DNA of 45,386 bases from Methanomassiliicoccales archaeon (GTDB lineage: Archaea; Thermoplasmatota; Thermoplasmata; Methanomassiliicoccales; UBA472), in NCBI GenBank assembly GCA_028682895.1, contig JAJRAK010000046.1, forward strand, positions 1 through 45,386. The letters run 5' to 3'. The notes below the pieces were generated by a model. It was not told the origin of the DNA and searched no databases. It was given only the letters and a program-made list of their open reading frames with translations. Within the stretch, counting starts at the first letter, position 1. Every line of letters begins with the position of its first letter. A program made the translations under genes and the position numbers. This document shows positions 8,333 to 16,818 of this stretch, in pieces.

Positions 8333-9439
8333 CTAAACACCTCCCATGTCTTTTACTGCTTTCTCTCTCTTGGTCAATGCCTTATCGCTGAAGATGAAAA
8401 CGAGCAGACCGATGATGGTCAGGAACGTTGCTATGTACATCGTTCCATGATAGCCTAGCGCATATACGCTCACCCCACCTATCAGCGCCCCTATGATCGC
8501 CGATATGCTGAGGCTCGATTGCAGGAGCCCGGATGCCGTACCCTTCTCGTCGTTCCTTTCCATGATGTACTTGATGGCACCGACATAGAGGCACGACCAG
8601 GCCGCAGCGATGGTGAGCTGCATGGGAATTATCTCCTCCGGTCGGGTAGCCAGTGTGTACGATGGGAACGTGATTATTGACATGATGAATCCCAGGACGA
8701 TCAGATGCCCGGTCTTGTATCGGTCGATGAAGCGCATGAAGACGAACTGGGCCACGGCATTGATACCATATACTATGCCGATGAAGGCCGCGCTAGCGCC
8801 CAGGTCCGCCAGGAAAAGCGTGTAGACTACCCATATCATGTTGGCGCCGGTATGACGGAACATCACTGAAAGGTAGACAGGCAGGTTGTGCTTTATGATC
8901 GCCTTGGGGAACAACGGCACCTTCTGCACCTTCGGCTCCTCGAACTTTATGCGCAGGGAGACCACGTAGGCGATCAATAGCATCAGGGCGCTGACGAAGA
9001 ATATCTCATAGTATATGCCGACGAAACCGGCGAAGAAGGTCCCGATGCCGAAACCGAGGCTACCGTATGCTGTGAACTTGCCCACCTTGCCCTCGGTCTC
9101 GTAGACGTGCGCGAGCAGTGCTGATGGATATATTCCAGCGCAAAGGCCGACCAGTATGCGGACCACCGCGAGCGAGACCGTGGTGTTGACGAACACCATC
9201 AGGAAAAGGGCTATGCAAGTGAGCGCCAACCCTCCCTGAAGGTAAAGTTTTCTACCATGAACGTCGGACGCCCGGCCGAAGATGTAGGACGATGCAAAAA
9301 GAGCGAGATTGAAGGAGGCAGCTATCACCCCGATCTCCACGGTGTTGGCCCCTAGATCATCCCTCAGCATGTTGGGGATGAGCAGGGCAGCGCCGGAAAG
9401 CCCTGCGCTGGATAGGAGTTGGATGAAGCCTGCCTTCAT
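8333..9439 (-). CDS. MFS transporter
   Basis: A 368-residue protein with about eleven or twelve hydrophobic segments and the MFS A-motif variant GRASDVHGRKLYLQGG between helices 2 and 3. A second-half equivalent, MRFIDRYKTGHL, is weaker. Length is at the lower end for the superfamily but both halves are present. Substrate unknown. It probably shares a transcript with rnz, which begins 5 bp after its stop, and with the small gene upstream (31 bp gap); that link is inferred from spacing. Confidence 0.85.
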   Translation of the reverse strand: MKAGFIQLLSSAGLSGAALLIPNMLRDDLGANTVEIGVIAASFNLALFASSYIFGRASDVHGRKLYLQGGLALTCIALFLMVFVNTTVSLAVVRILVGLCAGIYPSALLAHVYETEGKVGKFTAYGSLGFGIGTFFAGFVGIYYEIFFVSALMLLIAYVVSLRIKFEEPKVQKVPLFPKAIIKHNLPVYLSVMFRHTGANMIWVVYTLFLADLGASAAFIGIVYGINAVAQFVFMRFIDRYKTGHLIVLGFIMSIITFPSYTLATRPEEIIPMQLTIAAAWSCLYVGAIKYIMERNDEKGTASGLLQSSLSISAIIGALIGGVSVYALGYHGTMYIATFLTIIGLLVFIFSDKALTKREKAVKDMGGV

Positions 9440-9470
9440 GTTCAGGCGATTATTTCGGCCGTATTAGTCT

Positions 9471-9692
9471 TTACCTTTGATGGCCCAATGAATTCAATTC
9501 ACGGTCCTTCTTAGAGAGCTTCTTGTACTCCTTGTAGTGCTCCTTACAAAGATGGACGCGCTTCAGTCCTTCCTTGACCTTGAGGCCAGCCTCTTCGGCC
9601 GCATCCCCAGAGATGGAACGTTCTGCTTCCGATGAGCATCCCTGAACGTCGCAGGCATCGGTTTTTTTAATAGCGTGATGAGCTTCTGCCAT
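9471..9692 (-). CDS. Small conserved-looking protein with Cys/His pairs
   Basis: The 73-residue product has CDVQGC near residue 14 and HLCKEHYKEYKK near residue 47, a spacing that could bind one zinc ion. The C-terminal third is strongly basic and helical. GGAGGT and GGTGT precede the ATG at 9692, and a TATA-like TATTATATCG lies near 9715-9725, so expression is well supported. I recognise the style from small archaeal hypothetical proteins but cannot name a family. A nucleic-acid-binding role is only a guess. Confidence 0.65.
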   Translation of the reverse strand: MAEAHHAIKKTDACDVQGCSSEAERSISGDAAEEAGLKVKEGLKRVHLCKEHYKEYKKLSKKDRELNSLGHQR

Positions 9693-9870
9693 ACACCTGG
9701 AACCTCCATTTACGATATAATAGGATTGCCTTCATTGTCCATCAAACGACACATACGGCATTTTATCGATGAACGGGATGGCGGTGGTTCATGAGCTTGA
9801 GCCGTACCGGCATCCAAAGCATTTTTTATCACTGCCACTATTCCCAGATTGTTCCATGGAGGTCTAAGGA

Positions 9871-10518
9871 TTGGTAAAGGTAGCACCGTCGATACTGTCC
9901 GCCGACTTCGCCCGACTGGGCGATGAAGTTCGCAAGGTCGAGGAAGCAGGTGCGGACTGGGTGCACGTGGATGTGATGGATGGCCTTTTCGTTCCGAACA
10001 TCACCATCGGCCCGGACGTCATCAAGGCCCTCAGGCCGCACGCCAACATTCCGTTCGATGTGCACCTGATGATAGAGAGGCCGGAACGCTACATAGACCG
10101 TTTCGCTGACAGCGGGGCGGACTTCATAACCGTGCATGTGGAATCGACGCATGACATCCCTAGGGCCCTGAAGGAGATCCGCCATCAGGGCAAGAGGCCC
10201 GGGATATCCCTCAACCCTGAAACCCCGTTCGCAATGGTAGAGCCGTTCTTACCGGACGTCGATCTTCTGCTCATCATGACCGTTCAGCCCGGTTTCGGCG
10301 GACAATCGTTCAAACCCGAGGTGCTACCGAAGATCGTCCGTGCGAGCGATATACGGAAAGAAACGGGAGCAAGGTTCGAGATCGAGATCGACGGCGGAGT
10401 GAACCGGGATACGGGGAAGAAGTGCGCCGAGGCCGGCGCCACTGTCCTGGCTGCAGGGTCAGCGATCTTTAAAGCACGTGATATTAGAGCGGAGATCGCC
10501 CTTTGGCACGGGTATTAG
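9871..10518 (+). CDS. rpe: Ribulose-phosphate 3-epimerase
   Basis: Interconverts ribulose 5-phosphate and xylulose 5-phosphate. The 215-residue TIM barrel shows the full family signature: VAPSILSADFARLGDEV, the metal/catalytic VHVDVMDGLFVPN, FDVHLMIERPE, GISLNPETPF, MTVQPGFGGQSF and EIDGGVNRDT. The start is TTG at 9871, eight bases after GGAGGT; no better in-frame start exists. It appears monocistronic, with an AT-rich box (about 9822-9830) upstream and TATA boxes of the next gene directly after. In archaea without a full oxidative pentose-phosphate route it would act in non-oxidative pentose interconversion. Confidence 0.95.
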   Translation: MVKVAPSILSADFARLGDEVRKVEEAGADWVHVDVMDGLFVPNITIGPDVIKALRPHANIPFDVHLMIERPERYIDRFADSGADFITVHVESTHDIPRALKEIRHQGKRPGISLNPETPFAMVEPFLPDVDLLLIMTVQPGFGGQSFKPEVLPKIVRASDIRKETGARFEIEIDGGVNRDTGKKCAEAGATVLAAGSAIFKARDIRAEIALWHGY

Positions 10519-10540
10519 GGGCTTTCGAGGCAATAGCAAG

Positions 10541-10588
10541 TATAAATAAGGAGAATCGGAATCTAGGGCAACCCGTTCGTATTTAAAC
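10541..10588 (+). promoter_or_regulatory. Tandem TATA-like boxes before DUF3052 gene
   Basis: TATAAATAAG at 10541 and TATTTAAAC at 10580 lie 81 and 42 bases before the ATG at 10622. The second would give a leader of about 10-15 bases and the first about 55, so two start sites are possible. Confidence 0.45.
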
Positions 10589-10621
10589 GATAGGGTATAC
10601 AAATCGCGAGATTGATCCGAC

Positions 10622-11032
10622 ATGGCACGCATAGGCTCTAAGAAATCATTGGTGGCCAAGCTGGGCATCAAAGAAGGTCAGAGGATCAGAATCATCAACG
10701 CCCCTTTGAAGTACGATACGCAACTGGGACGTCTGCCGAAGAACGTGGTGGAGGTAAGCGGAAACGAGTCCGACCTTGACTTCGTCCAGCTGTTCACCTC
10801 TTCCGAGGAGGAGCTGAAGAAGGAGTTCCCCAAGCTGATGCGCACCCTGAAGAAGGAAGGCATCATCTGGATATCCTACCCACGCACCTCGTCGAAGATA
10901 GAATCGGACCTCTGTGGCGTAATGGTCAGAGAGGTAGGCACCGGTAACGGGATGGCCGAGGTCAAGATATCATCCTTGGACGAGGATTGGGCCGGGATCA
11001 AGTTCGTGAACAAGAAGAAGGACCTGGACTAG
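10622..11032 (+). CDS. DUF3052-family protein
   Basis: The 136-residue protein matches the DUF3052 pattern: LVAKLGIKEGQRIRIINAP near the N-terminus, an LDFVQLFTSSEEEL strand-helix, LKKEGIIWISYPRTSSK, and the final DLCGVMVREVG plus DEDWAGIKFV. No catalytic residues are established for the family, and its function is unknown. It lacks signal or membrane segments. Its promoter looks strong, with two TATA-like boxes. The small membrane gene at 11076 follows after 43 bp with its own strong ribosome site and may be co-transcribed. Confidence 0.85.
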   Translation: MARIGSKKSLVAKLGIKEGQRIRIINAPLKYDTQLGRLPKNVVEVSGNESDLDFVQLFTSSEEELKKEFPKLMRTLKKEGIIWISYPRTSSKIESDLCGVMVREVGTGNGMAEVKISSLDEDWAGIKFVNKKKDLD

Positions 11033-11075
11033 GCTCAGTAAAGTTCATATCGGGATTCCTGCATGAGGTGGTGAA

Positions 11076-11249
11076 ATGGCACAAAAGATATCTGGCAAGA
11101 CGATGATCATATTCGTGGCGATCATCGCACCGCTGTTATTCCTGCTCGCGTCCCTGTTCTTGGAACCGCCGATATGGATCATACTGTTCGCCATCCTGTG
11201 GATGGGGGCCGGGTTCATGATCCTTTACATACCCAAGGCCGATTCCTGA
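11076..11249 (+). CDS. 57-residue membrane protein
   Basis: Below the usual ORF length cut-off but well supported: ATG 11076 is preceded by GAGGTGGTGA, an excellent archaeal ribosome-binding match. The product has two hydrophobic helices (about residues 9-28 and 32-51) with a short EPP turn between and a basic N-terminus MAQKISGK. It ends at the very base where the convergent TRAM gene's stop begins. Probably a small hairpin membrane protein; no family recognised. Confidence 0.7.
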   Translation: MAQKISGKTMIIFVAIIAPLLFLLASLFLEPPIWIILFAILWMGAGFMILYIPKADS

Positions 11250-11459
11250 TCATGCCTTACGGCCAAAGGCCACCTTTTTTTCCACCCTGGTGATGCGCAC
11301 CTTCACGGTCTCACCCGGATTGACATCTGGCACTATTATCACCAGTCCATCTATCTTGCCGATGCCGTCACCCCTCTCACCGATATCTGTGATCGTGACA
11401 TCATAGACGCCCCCCTCTGTGACCGGCCTTTCACCCGGGGTACCGTGATCGTCGCGCAT
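11250..11459 (-). CDS. TRAM-domain protein
   Basis: A 69-residue protein made almost entirely of a TRAM domain: GGVYDVTITDIGERGDGIGKIDGLVIIVPDVNPGE with VKVRITRVEKKVAFGRKA following. TRAM is an OB-like RNA-binding fold; free-standing archaeal TRAM proteins (TRAM0076 type) act as RNA chaperones resembling bacterial cold-shock proteins. I use ATG 11459, leaving 64 bp to the divergent FEN1 start; earlier in-frame starts would run into that gene. Likely an RNA chaperone or translation-related factor by family. Confidence 0.88.
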   Translation of the reverse strand: MRDDHGTPGERPVTEGGVYDVTITDIGERGDGIGKIDGLVIIVPDVNPGETVKVRITRVEKKVAFGRKA

Positions 11460-11523
11460 GTCGTTATCATTGTCCCCTTGGACAATAACTTTATGGCCGG
11501 GAGTCATAACCGTCAGGGGGAAC

Positions 11524-12534
11524 ATGGGAGTAAACATTTCCGACCTTGTGGTGGCCAGGGACCTTGAGCCAAAGGACCTTATCGGCCGGACCGTGGCCAT
11601 CGACGCCTATAACGCCATCTACCAGTTCCTCTCCGTCATAAGGCAACCCGACGGGACGCCGCTCATGGACCCCCGGGGCCGGGTGACCTCCCATCTCGAG
11701 GGGCTGCTGAACCGTAACGCGAACTTGGTGGAGATGGGCATCAGACCTGCGTACGTCTTCGATGGCATCTCTCCAGACCGAAAGGAGGCCACCATCAAGG
11801 AGAGACGGGTCCGCAGGGAGAAGGCAAAGAGCGACTGGGAGAAGGCCAAGGAAGAGGGGGACGTGCACAGGGCGTACTCCAAGGCGACCCAGTCCACGCG
11901 AATAACCAACGAGATCGTGGAATCGTCCCGTATCCTGCTGACGCATCTGGGCATACCCGTCGTACAAGCCCCGGAGGAGGGAGAGGCGCAGGCCGCCTAC
12001 ATGTGCGCGAAGGGAGATGTCTGGGCGACGGCATCACAGGATTTTGATTCATTGCTGTTCGGCACGCCGCGCCTGGTGCGCAACCTTACCCTTTCCGGAA
12101 GGCGCAAGATGCCGGGCCGGAACGAGTACCGGGAAGTGTTGACCCAGATAATTGACAGGCAGGAGACGCTTTCCACGCTAGGCATCGATGGACGGCAGCT
12201 CATCGGTATGTGCGTGCTGATGGGCACCGACTTCAATCCGGGCGTCATGGGCGTGGGACCGAAGAAGGCGCTGAAGCTGATCAAGCAGCATGGGACCATG
12301 GTCGGCGCACTGCGATCGTTGGGCATCGACCCGACGGGCATGGACGAGGTGGAGTCCATCTTCCTGAGCTACGAGCGTACTGACGATTATAAGCTGCAAT
12401 GGACCCAGCCAGACAAGGCCAAGGTCATGGACATGCTCTGCGGCGATCACGGGTTCACCGAAAAGAGGGTGAACGGCGCACTGGACAAGTTCGCCTCCGG
12501 GAAAAAGGACCAGAAGAGACTGGATATGTTCTAA
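11524..12534 (+). CDS. fen: Flap endonuclease 1
   Basis: Structure-specific nuclease that removes 5' flaps during Okazaki fragment maturation and repair. The 336-residue length and domain order are standard: N-domain MGVNISDLV with the metal aspartate in AIDAYNAIYQFL, then the I-domain with the paired acidic motif APEEGEAQAAYM, SQDFDSLLFG and CVLMGTDFNPGVMGVGPKKAL (helix-hairpin-helix). The last residues QKRLDMF form a PIP box for binding the PCNA clamp, followed directly by the stop. Start ATG 11524 has GGGGG five bases before it; translation further upstream in frame would overlap the divergent TRAM promoter. Confidence 0.97.
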   Translation: MGVNISDLVVARDLEPKDLIGRTVAIDAYNAIYQFLSVIRQPDGTPLMDPRGRVTSHLEGLLNRNANLVEMGIRPAYVFDGISPDRKEATIKERRVRREKAKSDWEKAKEEGDVHRAYSKATQSTRITNEIVESSRILLTHLGIPVVQAPEEGEAQAAYMCAKGDVWATASQDFDSLLFGTPRLVRNLTLSGRRKMPGRNEYREVLTQIIDRQETLSTLGIDGRQLIGMCVLMGTDFNPGVMGVGPKKALKLIKQHGTMVGALRSLGIDPTGMDEVESIFLSYERTDDYKLQWTQPDKAKVMDMLCGDHGFTEKRVNGALDKFASGKKDQKRLDMF

Positions 12535-12651
12535 AACGCCTCCCTGGTGACCACTGGTGGGACGCTGGTGGGAGATGTTATAAAGGTGATGGCTAATAAG
12601 GGCGGTAAGAATGGCGATGACAAAGCCAATCACAGGATGGTAGGGACGGCG

Positions 12652-15600
12652 ATGATAAAGCAAGTCCAGGGAAGTTATAACCCAAGCTCACTGGAAGTAG
12701 CGGTACAGGCATTTTGGACAGAGACCGAGGCGTACAAGAAGACCAAGGACCTGAGGTCGAAAGGGCCGGACTTCTTTTTCGTTGATGGACCCCCGTATAC
12801 CACTGGGTATATCCACCTCGGTACGGCCATGAACAAGACCATCAAGGACATGATGGTCCGGTTCAAGCGCATGCAGAAGTTCAACGTCACGGACACTCCG
12901 GGATTTGACATGCATGGGCTTCCCATCGAGGTCAAGGTGGAGAAGTCCATCGGTGTCAAGAACAAGAAGGAGATCGAGGAATACGGCATCGACCGTTTCG
13001 TCGGGACGTGCAAGAACTTTGCCATGGACTTCCAGAAACAGATGGTCGTCGATTTCAAAGAGCTCGGTGTCTGGTTCGATTGGGACAACCCGTACCTTAC
13101 TTTGGCCCCCAGCTACCTCGAGGCCGCCTGGTGGACCCTGAAACGCGCTCATGACAAGGGATTGCTCGTCAGCGCCGACCGCGTGCTGCCTGGATGCCCC
13201 CGCTGCGAGACGGCCCTGGCCGAGGCGGAGATAGACTACTGGGACGAGCAGGACCCTTCCATCTATGTAAAGTTCAAGCTCAAGGACGACCCGAAGGTGT
13301 CATTGCTCATATGGACCACCACGCCCTGGACCTTGCCGGCCAACCTGGCCGTGGCCGCTCACCCCGACTTCGAGTACATCAAGGTACGCTATCGGAGGAT
13401 CGGGGAGACCGACACCGTCATAGTCCTCAAGGGGATGGAGGAAGAGATAAGGAACTTGGGCAAATGGGAGAAGATGGAGGTGCTGCAGGAGATCCAGGGG
13501 GACGACCTGGTCGGACTGGAGTATATCACCCCCTTCATTGATGAGGTCCCATATCAAACGTCGGCCAGCGGAAAATGGCTCCACAAGGTGCTCCCCTCAA
13601 AGAACGTCGAGGCATCCAACACCGGGCTGGTGCATATCGCCCCGGGGCATGGTCCCGAGGACTTCGAGCTGGGACGCGAGTTCGGTCTGGAGCCTTTCTG
13701 TCCCGTCGACGAGGCTGGCAAGTACACGGACCTTGTCGGACCGAAATATGCTGGCGTTCATATTAAGAAAGCGAACCCGGACATCATCCTGGACCTGGAT
13801 GCCAAGGACCGCCTGTTCTTCAACGGTCTAATCGACCACCGCTTCGGTCACTGCTGGCGTTGCAAATCACCGGTGCTGTTCCGCACCACTCACCAATGGT
13901 TCCTGCGTGTGACGCAAGTGAAGAACCAGATGCTGGAGGAGATCGAGAAGGTCCGCTGGACCCCGGACTGGGCCGGTTCGTCCCGTGAGTACGACTGGAC
14001 CATGAACGCCAGGGACTGGTGCATATCCAGGCAGCGTTACTGGGGAATACCCATACCGGTATGGATATGCCGCTGCGGTGAGATGAAGGTCATAGGAACG
14101 ACGGCCGAGCTGAAGGGCGCAGAAGGATACCATGAGGACATGGAGCTTCACCGCCCCTGGATCGACGCCGTGAAATTGCGATGCCCCAAGTGCGGTGGCA
14201 AGATGTCGCGCATACCCGACGTCCTGGACGTCTGGTTCGACTCCGCCGTGGCCTCCTGGGCCCAGCTCGGGTTCCCGAAGAAGAGGGAAGCGTTCGAGAG
14301 ACTGTGGCCGGCCAAGTTCATCGTTGAGGCCCATGACCAGACCCGCGGCTGGTTCTATTCGCAGCTGGCGGCCGGGGTGATCGCCTTCGGGCGGGCCCCG
14401 TACGAATCGGTCCTCATGCACGGCTGGATGCTGGACAGCCATGGCCAACCCATGTCAAAGAGCAAGGGCAACGTCGTGGAGCCAGGCAAGGTCATAAAGG
14501 AGCATGGAGCGGATGCGCTGCGCTACTATCTGATCAAGACCTCCGCACCTTGGGAGGACATACCGTTCCAGATGGAGGGCGTCAAGAACGCCCGTAAGAC
14601 CCTCAACGTGTTCTGGAACGTGGTGAACTTCGCCACCACCTACATGGCGCTGGACAAGTTCGACCCGCAGAAGGTCAGCAAGGACGCTGTGCGCCCCAAC
14701 CTGCGGCAGGAGGACATTTGGCTCATCTCCAAGATGGAGAAGTTGAAGAACGAGGTCACCAGGCAGATAAACGCCTACGAGCTGCACAAGGCCGGAAGGG
14801 GCATCGAGCAGTTCATCCTGGACGACCTTTCTCGCTGGTACGTCCGGCTCATAAGGGACCGTATGTGGAGCGAAGAGGGTGACGTCGGGAAGCTGGCCGC
14901 CTATCGTACGCTTTACGACACCATCATGGACACGACCTTGCTGCTGGCACCAATATGTCCGCACCTGGCCGAGGAAGTGTACCGTCATATGAGCGCCGAA
15001 CTCCCGACCGTTCATATGAGCGACTGGCCAACAAGCGACCTGACCTTGGTGGACGAGAGGCTGGAGAAGGCCATGTCCATGGTCCAGGAGATCGTGGACA
15101 CCGTGACCAGGGAAAGGCAGCTGAAGAACGTCAAGCTGCGCTGGCCAATGAAGCGCGTCATAATAAAGGTCGACAACAACGATACGTTGGTCGCCCTACG
15201 CGCCATGGAGGACATATTGCGGTCACAGGCCAACGTCAAGGAGGTCGAGTACGTATCGCCTGGTGAGGAATGGAAGGAGACCGTGCTGAACGTGGTCCCC
15301 AACCCCCTGGCCATAGGGAAGGTGTACAGGCAGTGGGCCTCCAAGATCGCAGTACTGTTGCAGAGCCGCCCTGCCAATCTGATCAAGGACAGCATGCAGC
15401 GCGGCGAATACTCGCTCGGCATAGAAGGCCAGCTGGTCAAGATCGAACCGAACATGGTGTCGTTCACCATATCACTGCCCAAGGAAGTGTACGCCGCCGC
15501 GTTCAGCGGAGGCGAGATCTATCTCGATTTCGAGATCACCAAGGAGATAGAGGCCGAGGGCTTCGCCCGGGAGATCATCCGCCGCGTGCAGCAGACGCGA

Positions 15601-16818
15601 AAGGAAATGAAGCTGGATGTGGAGGAGTTCATCAAGGTAGAGGTGCAGGCCAACTCCAAGGTGGCCGAGTACCTGAAGATGTGGAAGGACCACATCATGA
15701 GCGAGGTTCGCTCCAAATCGTTCGAGCTGGTCCCGGAGGTCCGCGGCGATGCCGTGGGCAAATGGGACATAGAGGGCGAGCACGTGGAGATCGGGGTGGT
15801 CTCCATGAACCTTAAGGACTCGATCAAGGAACTAACCCAGATACCTGGTGTCAACAATAGGACCGCCGAGACCTTGGTCGACGCTGGCGTACGGAGCCTG
15901 GCCGACCTCAAGGTCATGAGCGAGGAGAAGATCGAGCAGACCACCAAGCTCAGCAAGCCAGATGTGCGCAAGATAATGCACTTCTTTGAACGCGCTCAGG
16001 AAACTACCAAGGCCGTCCCTGAGGCGAACGGTAAGACCCTGGACAAGTCCGATCTCATCCCGTTCATCTTACGCATCCCGCGCATGAACGAGCTAAAGGC
16101 AGAGATGCTTTACGATGCCGGTTACGATTCGGTAGAGAAGCTGCAGAACTCAGACCGGGAGCTTTTGTCACAGGTTCATGGCTTGGGCAGCAAGACCATC
16201 GATGAGATAATGAAGTACATTGGCGACGGCGGCTTCGCCCGCCTCTCCGTATGTCCCAAATGCGGTCGCGAGGTGACCGCTGGGGAGCTGAACTGCCCGT
16301 CGTGCAAGACCTCGCTGCTTGTCGAGATGGCCGAAGAGGAGGACCTAGAGGCCCCACCCCAACCGGTCGGCCTGCAGGAAGGGTACAGTTACCTCATCAA
16401 GGACGACCGCTCCGAACGCTCGTACAAGTTGTTCGTAGACCAGCTGAAGAAGGGAAGCAACGGATTCTGTGTGACCCGCAACTATCCGCTCAAGATACGC
16501 GGGAAGTACGAACTGGGCGACACGCCTCTGATATGGCTGAGCAACGTGGGCAAGGAGGACAGCCTGAGACCCAAGGACCTGGAGAAGTTGAGCTACTCGC
16601 TGGAGCAGTTCCTGGCAAAGGGGAAGGGCATAGTGCTGTTGGACGGACTGGAGTATCTGATCACCAACAACAACTTCCTGACCGTACTGCGCTTCGTGCA
16701 ATCCCTCAGGGACCAGGTCGCCATCAACAACTCCATCATGCTGATGGTGCTGAACCCGTCCACCCTGGATGCCAACGAGCTAAATCTGCTGGAGAAGGAA
16801 GTCGACAGCACCCTATAG
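12652..16818 (+). CDS. ileS: Isoleucyl-tRNA synthetase with HhH, zinc-ribbon and DUF835 extension
   Basis: Charges tRNA-Ile. Numbering from ATG 12652 (MIKQVQGSYNPSSLE, the family-typical start): the HIGH-equivalent is HLGT at 55-58, the CP1 editing domain includes NTGLVHIAPGHGPEDF near 323, and KMSKS is MSKSK at 601-605, then the anticodon-binding helical domain. A complete archaeal-type enzyme ends near residue 1055. About 330 more residues follow in frame: helix-hairpin-helix-like segments (about 1057-1195), a CxxC-10-CxxC zinc ribbon (Cys 1201, 1204, 1215, 1218) and a DUF835 domain (about 1244-1388; GFCVTRNYPLKIRGKY, LLDGLEYLI). The fusion appears real since the frame is open throughout. 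In-frame ATGs at 12589 and 12637 are alternatives; a TATA-like box at about 12576-12583 argues against 12589. Confidence 0.96.
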   Translation: MIKQVQGSYNPSSLEVAVQAFWTETEAYKKTKDLRSKGPDFFFVDGPPYTTGYIHLGTAMNKTIKDMMVRFKRMQKFNVTDTPGFDMHGLPIEVKVEKSIGVKNKKEIEEYGIDRFVGTCKNFAMDFQKQMVVDFKELGVWFDWDNPYLTLAPSYLEAAWWTLKRAHDKGLLVSADRVLPGCPRCETALAEAEIDYWDEQDPSIYVKFKLKDDPKVSLLIWTTTPWTLPANLAVAAHPDFEYIKVRYRRIGETDTVIVLKGMEEEIRNLGKWEKMEVLQEIQGDDLVGLEYITPFIDEVPYQTSASGKWLHKVLPSKNVEASNTGLVHIAPGHGPEDFELGREFGLEPFCPVDEAGKYTDLVGPKYAGVHIKKANPDIILDLDAKDRLFFNGLIDHRFGHCWRCKSPVLFRTTHQWFLRVTQVKNQMLEEIEKVRWTPDWAGSSREYDWTMNARDWCISRQRYWGIPIPVWICRCGEMKVIGTTAELKGAEGYHEDMELHRPWIDAVKLRCPKCGGKMSRIPDVLDVWFDSAVASWAQLGFPKKREAFERLWPAKFIVEAHDQTRGWFYSQLAAGVIAFGRAPYESVLMHGWMLDSHGQPMSKSKGNVVEPGKVIKEHGADALRYYLIKTSAPWEDIPFQMEGVKNARKTLNVFWNVVNFATTYMALDKFDPQKVSKDAVRPNLRQEDIWLISKMEKLKNEVTRQINAYELHKAGRGIEQFILDDLSRWYVRLIRDRMWSEEGDVGKLAAYRTLYDTIMDTTLLLAPICPHLAEEVYRHMSAELPTVHMSDWPTSDLTLVDERLEKAMSMVQEIVDTVTRERQLKNVKLRWPMKRVIIKVDNNDTLVALRAMEDILRSQANVKEVEYVSPGEEWKETVLNVVPNPLAIGKVYRQWASKIAVLLQSRPANLIKDSMQRGEYSLGIEGQLVKIEPNMVSFTISLPKEVYAAAFSGGEIYLDFEITKEIEAEGFAREIIRRVQQTRKEMKLDVEEFIKVEVQANSKVAEYLKMWKDHIMSEVRSKSFELVPEVRGDAVGKWDIEGEHVEIGVVSMNLKDSIKELTQIPGVNNRTAETLVDAGVRSLADLKVMSEEKIEQTTKLSKPDVRKIMHFFERAQETTKAVPEANGKTLDKSDLIPFILRIPRMNELKAEMLYDAGYDSVEKLQNSDRELLSQVHGLGSKTIDEIMKYIGDGGFARLSVCPKCGREVTAGELNCPSCKTSLLVEMAEEEDLEAPPQPVGLQEGYSYLIKDDRSERSYKLFVDQLKKGSNGFCVTRNYPLKIRGKYELGDTPLIWLSNVGKEDSLRPKDLEKLSYSLEQFLAKGKGIVLLDGLEYLITNNNFLTVLRFVQSLRDQVAINNSIMLMVLNPSTLDANELNLLEKEVDSTL

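Noticed and set aside
12652-16818. The long C-terminal part of IleRS might be a separate downstream gene read through by a frameshift error
   Set aside because: The frame is open and in register across the whole boundary with normal codon use, and no start with a ribosome site stands out at the join; I report the fusion but list the error as the refuting possibility.
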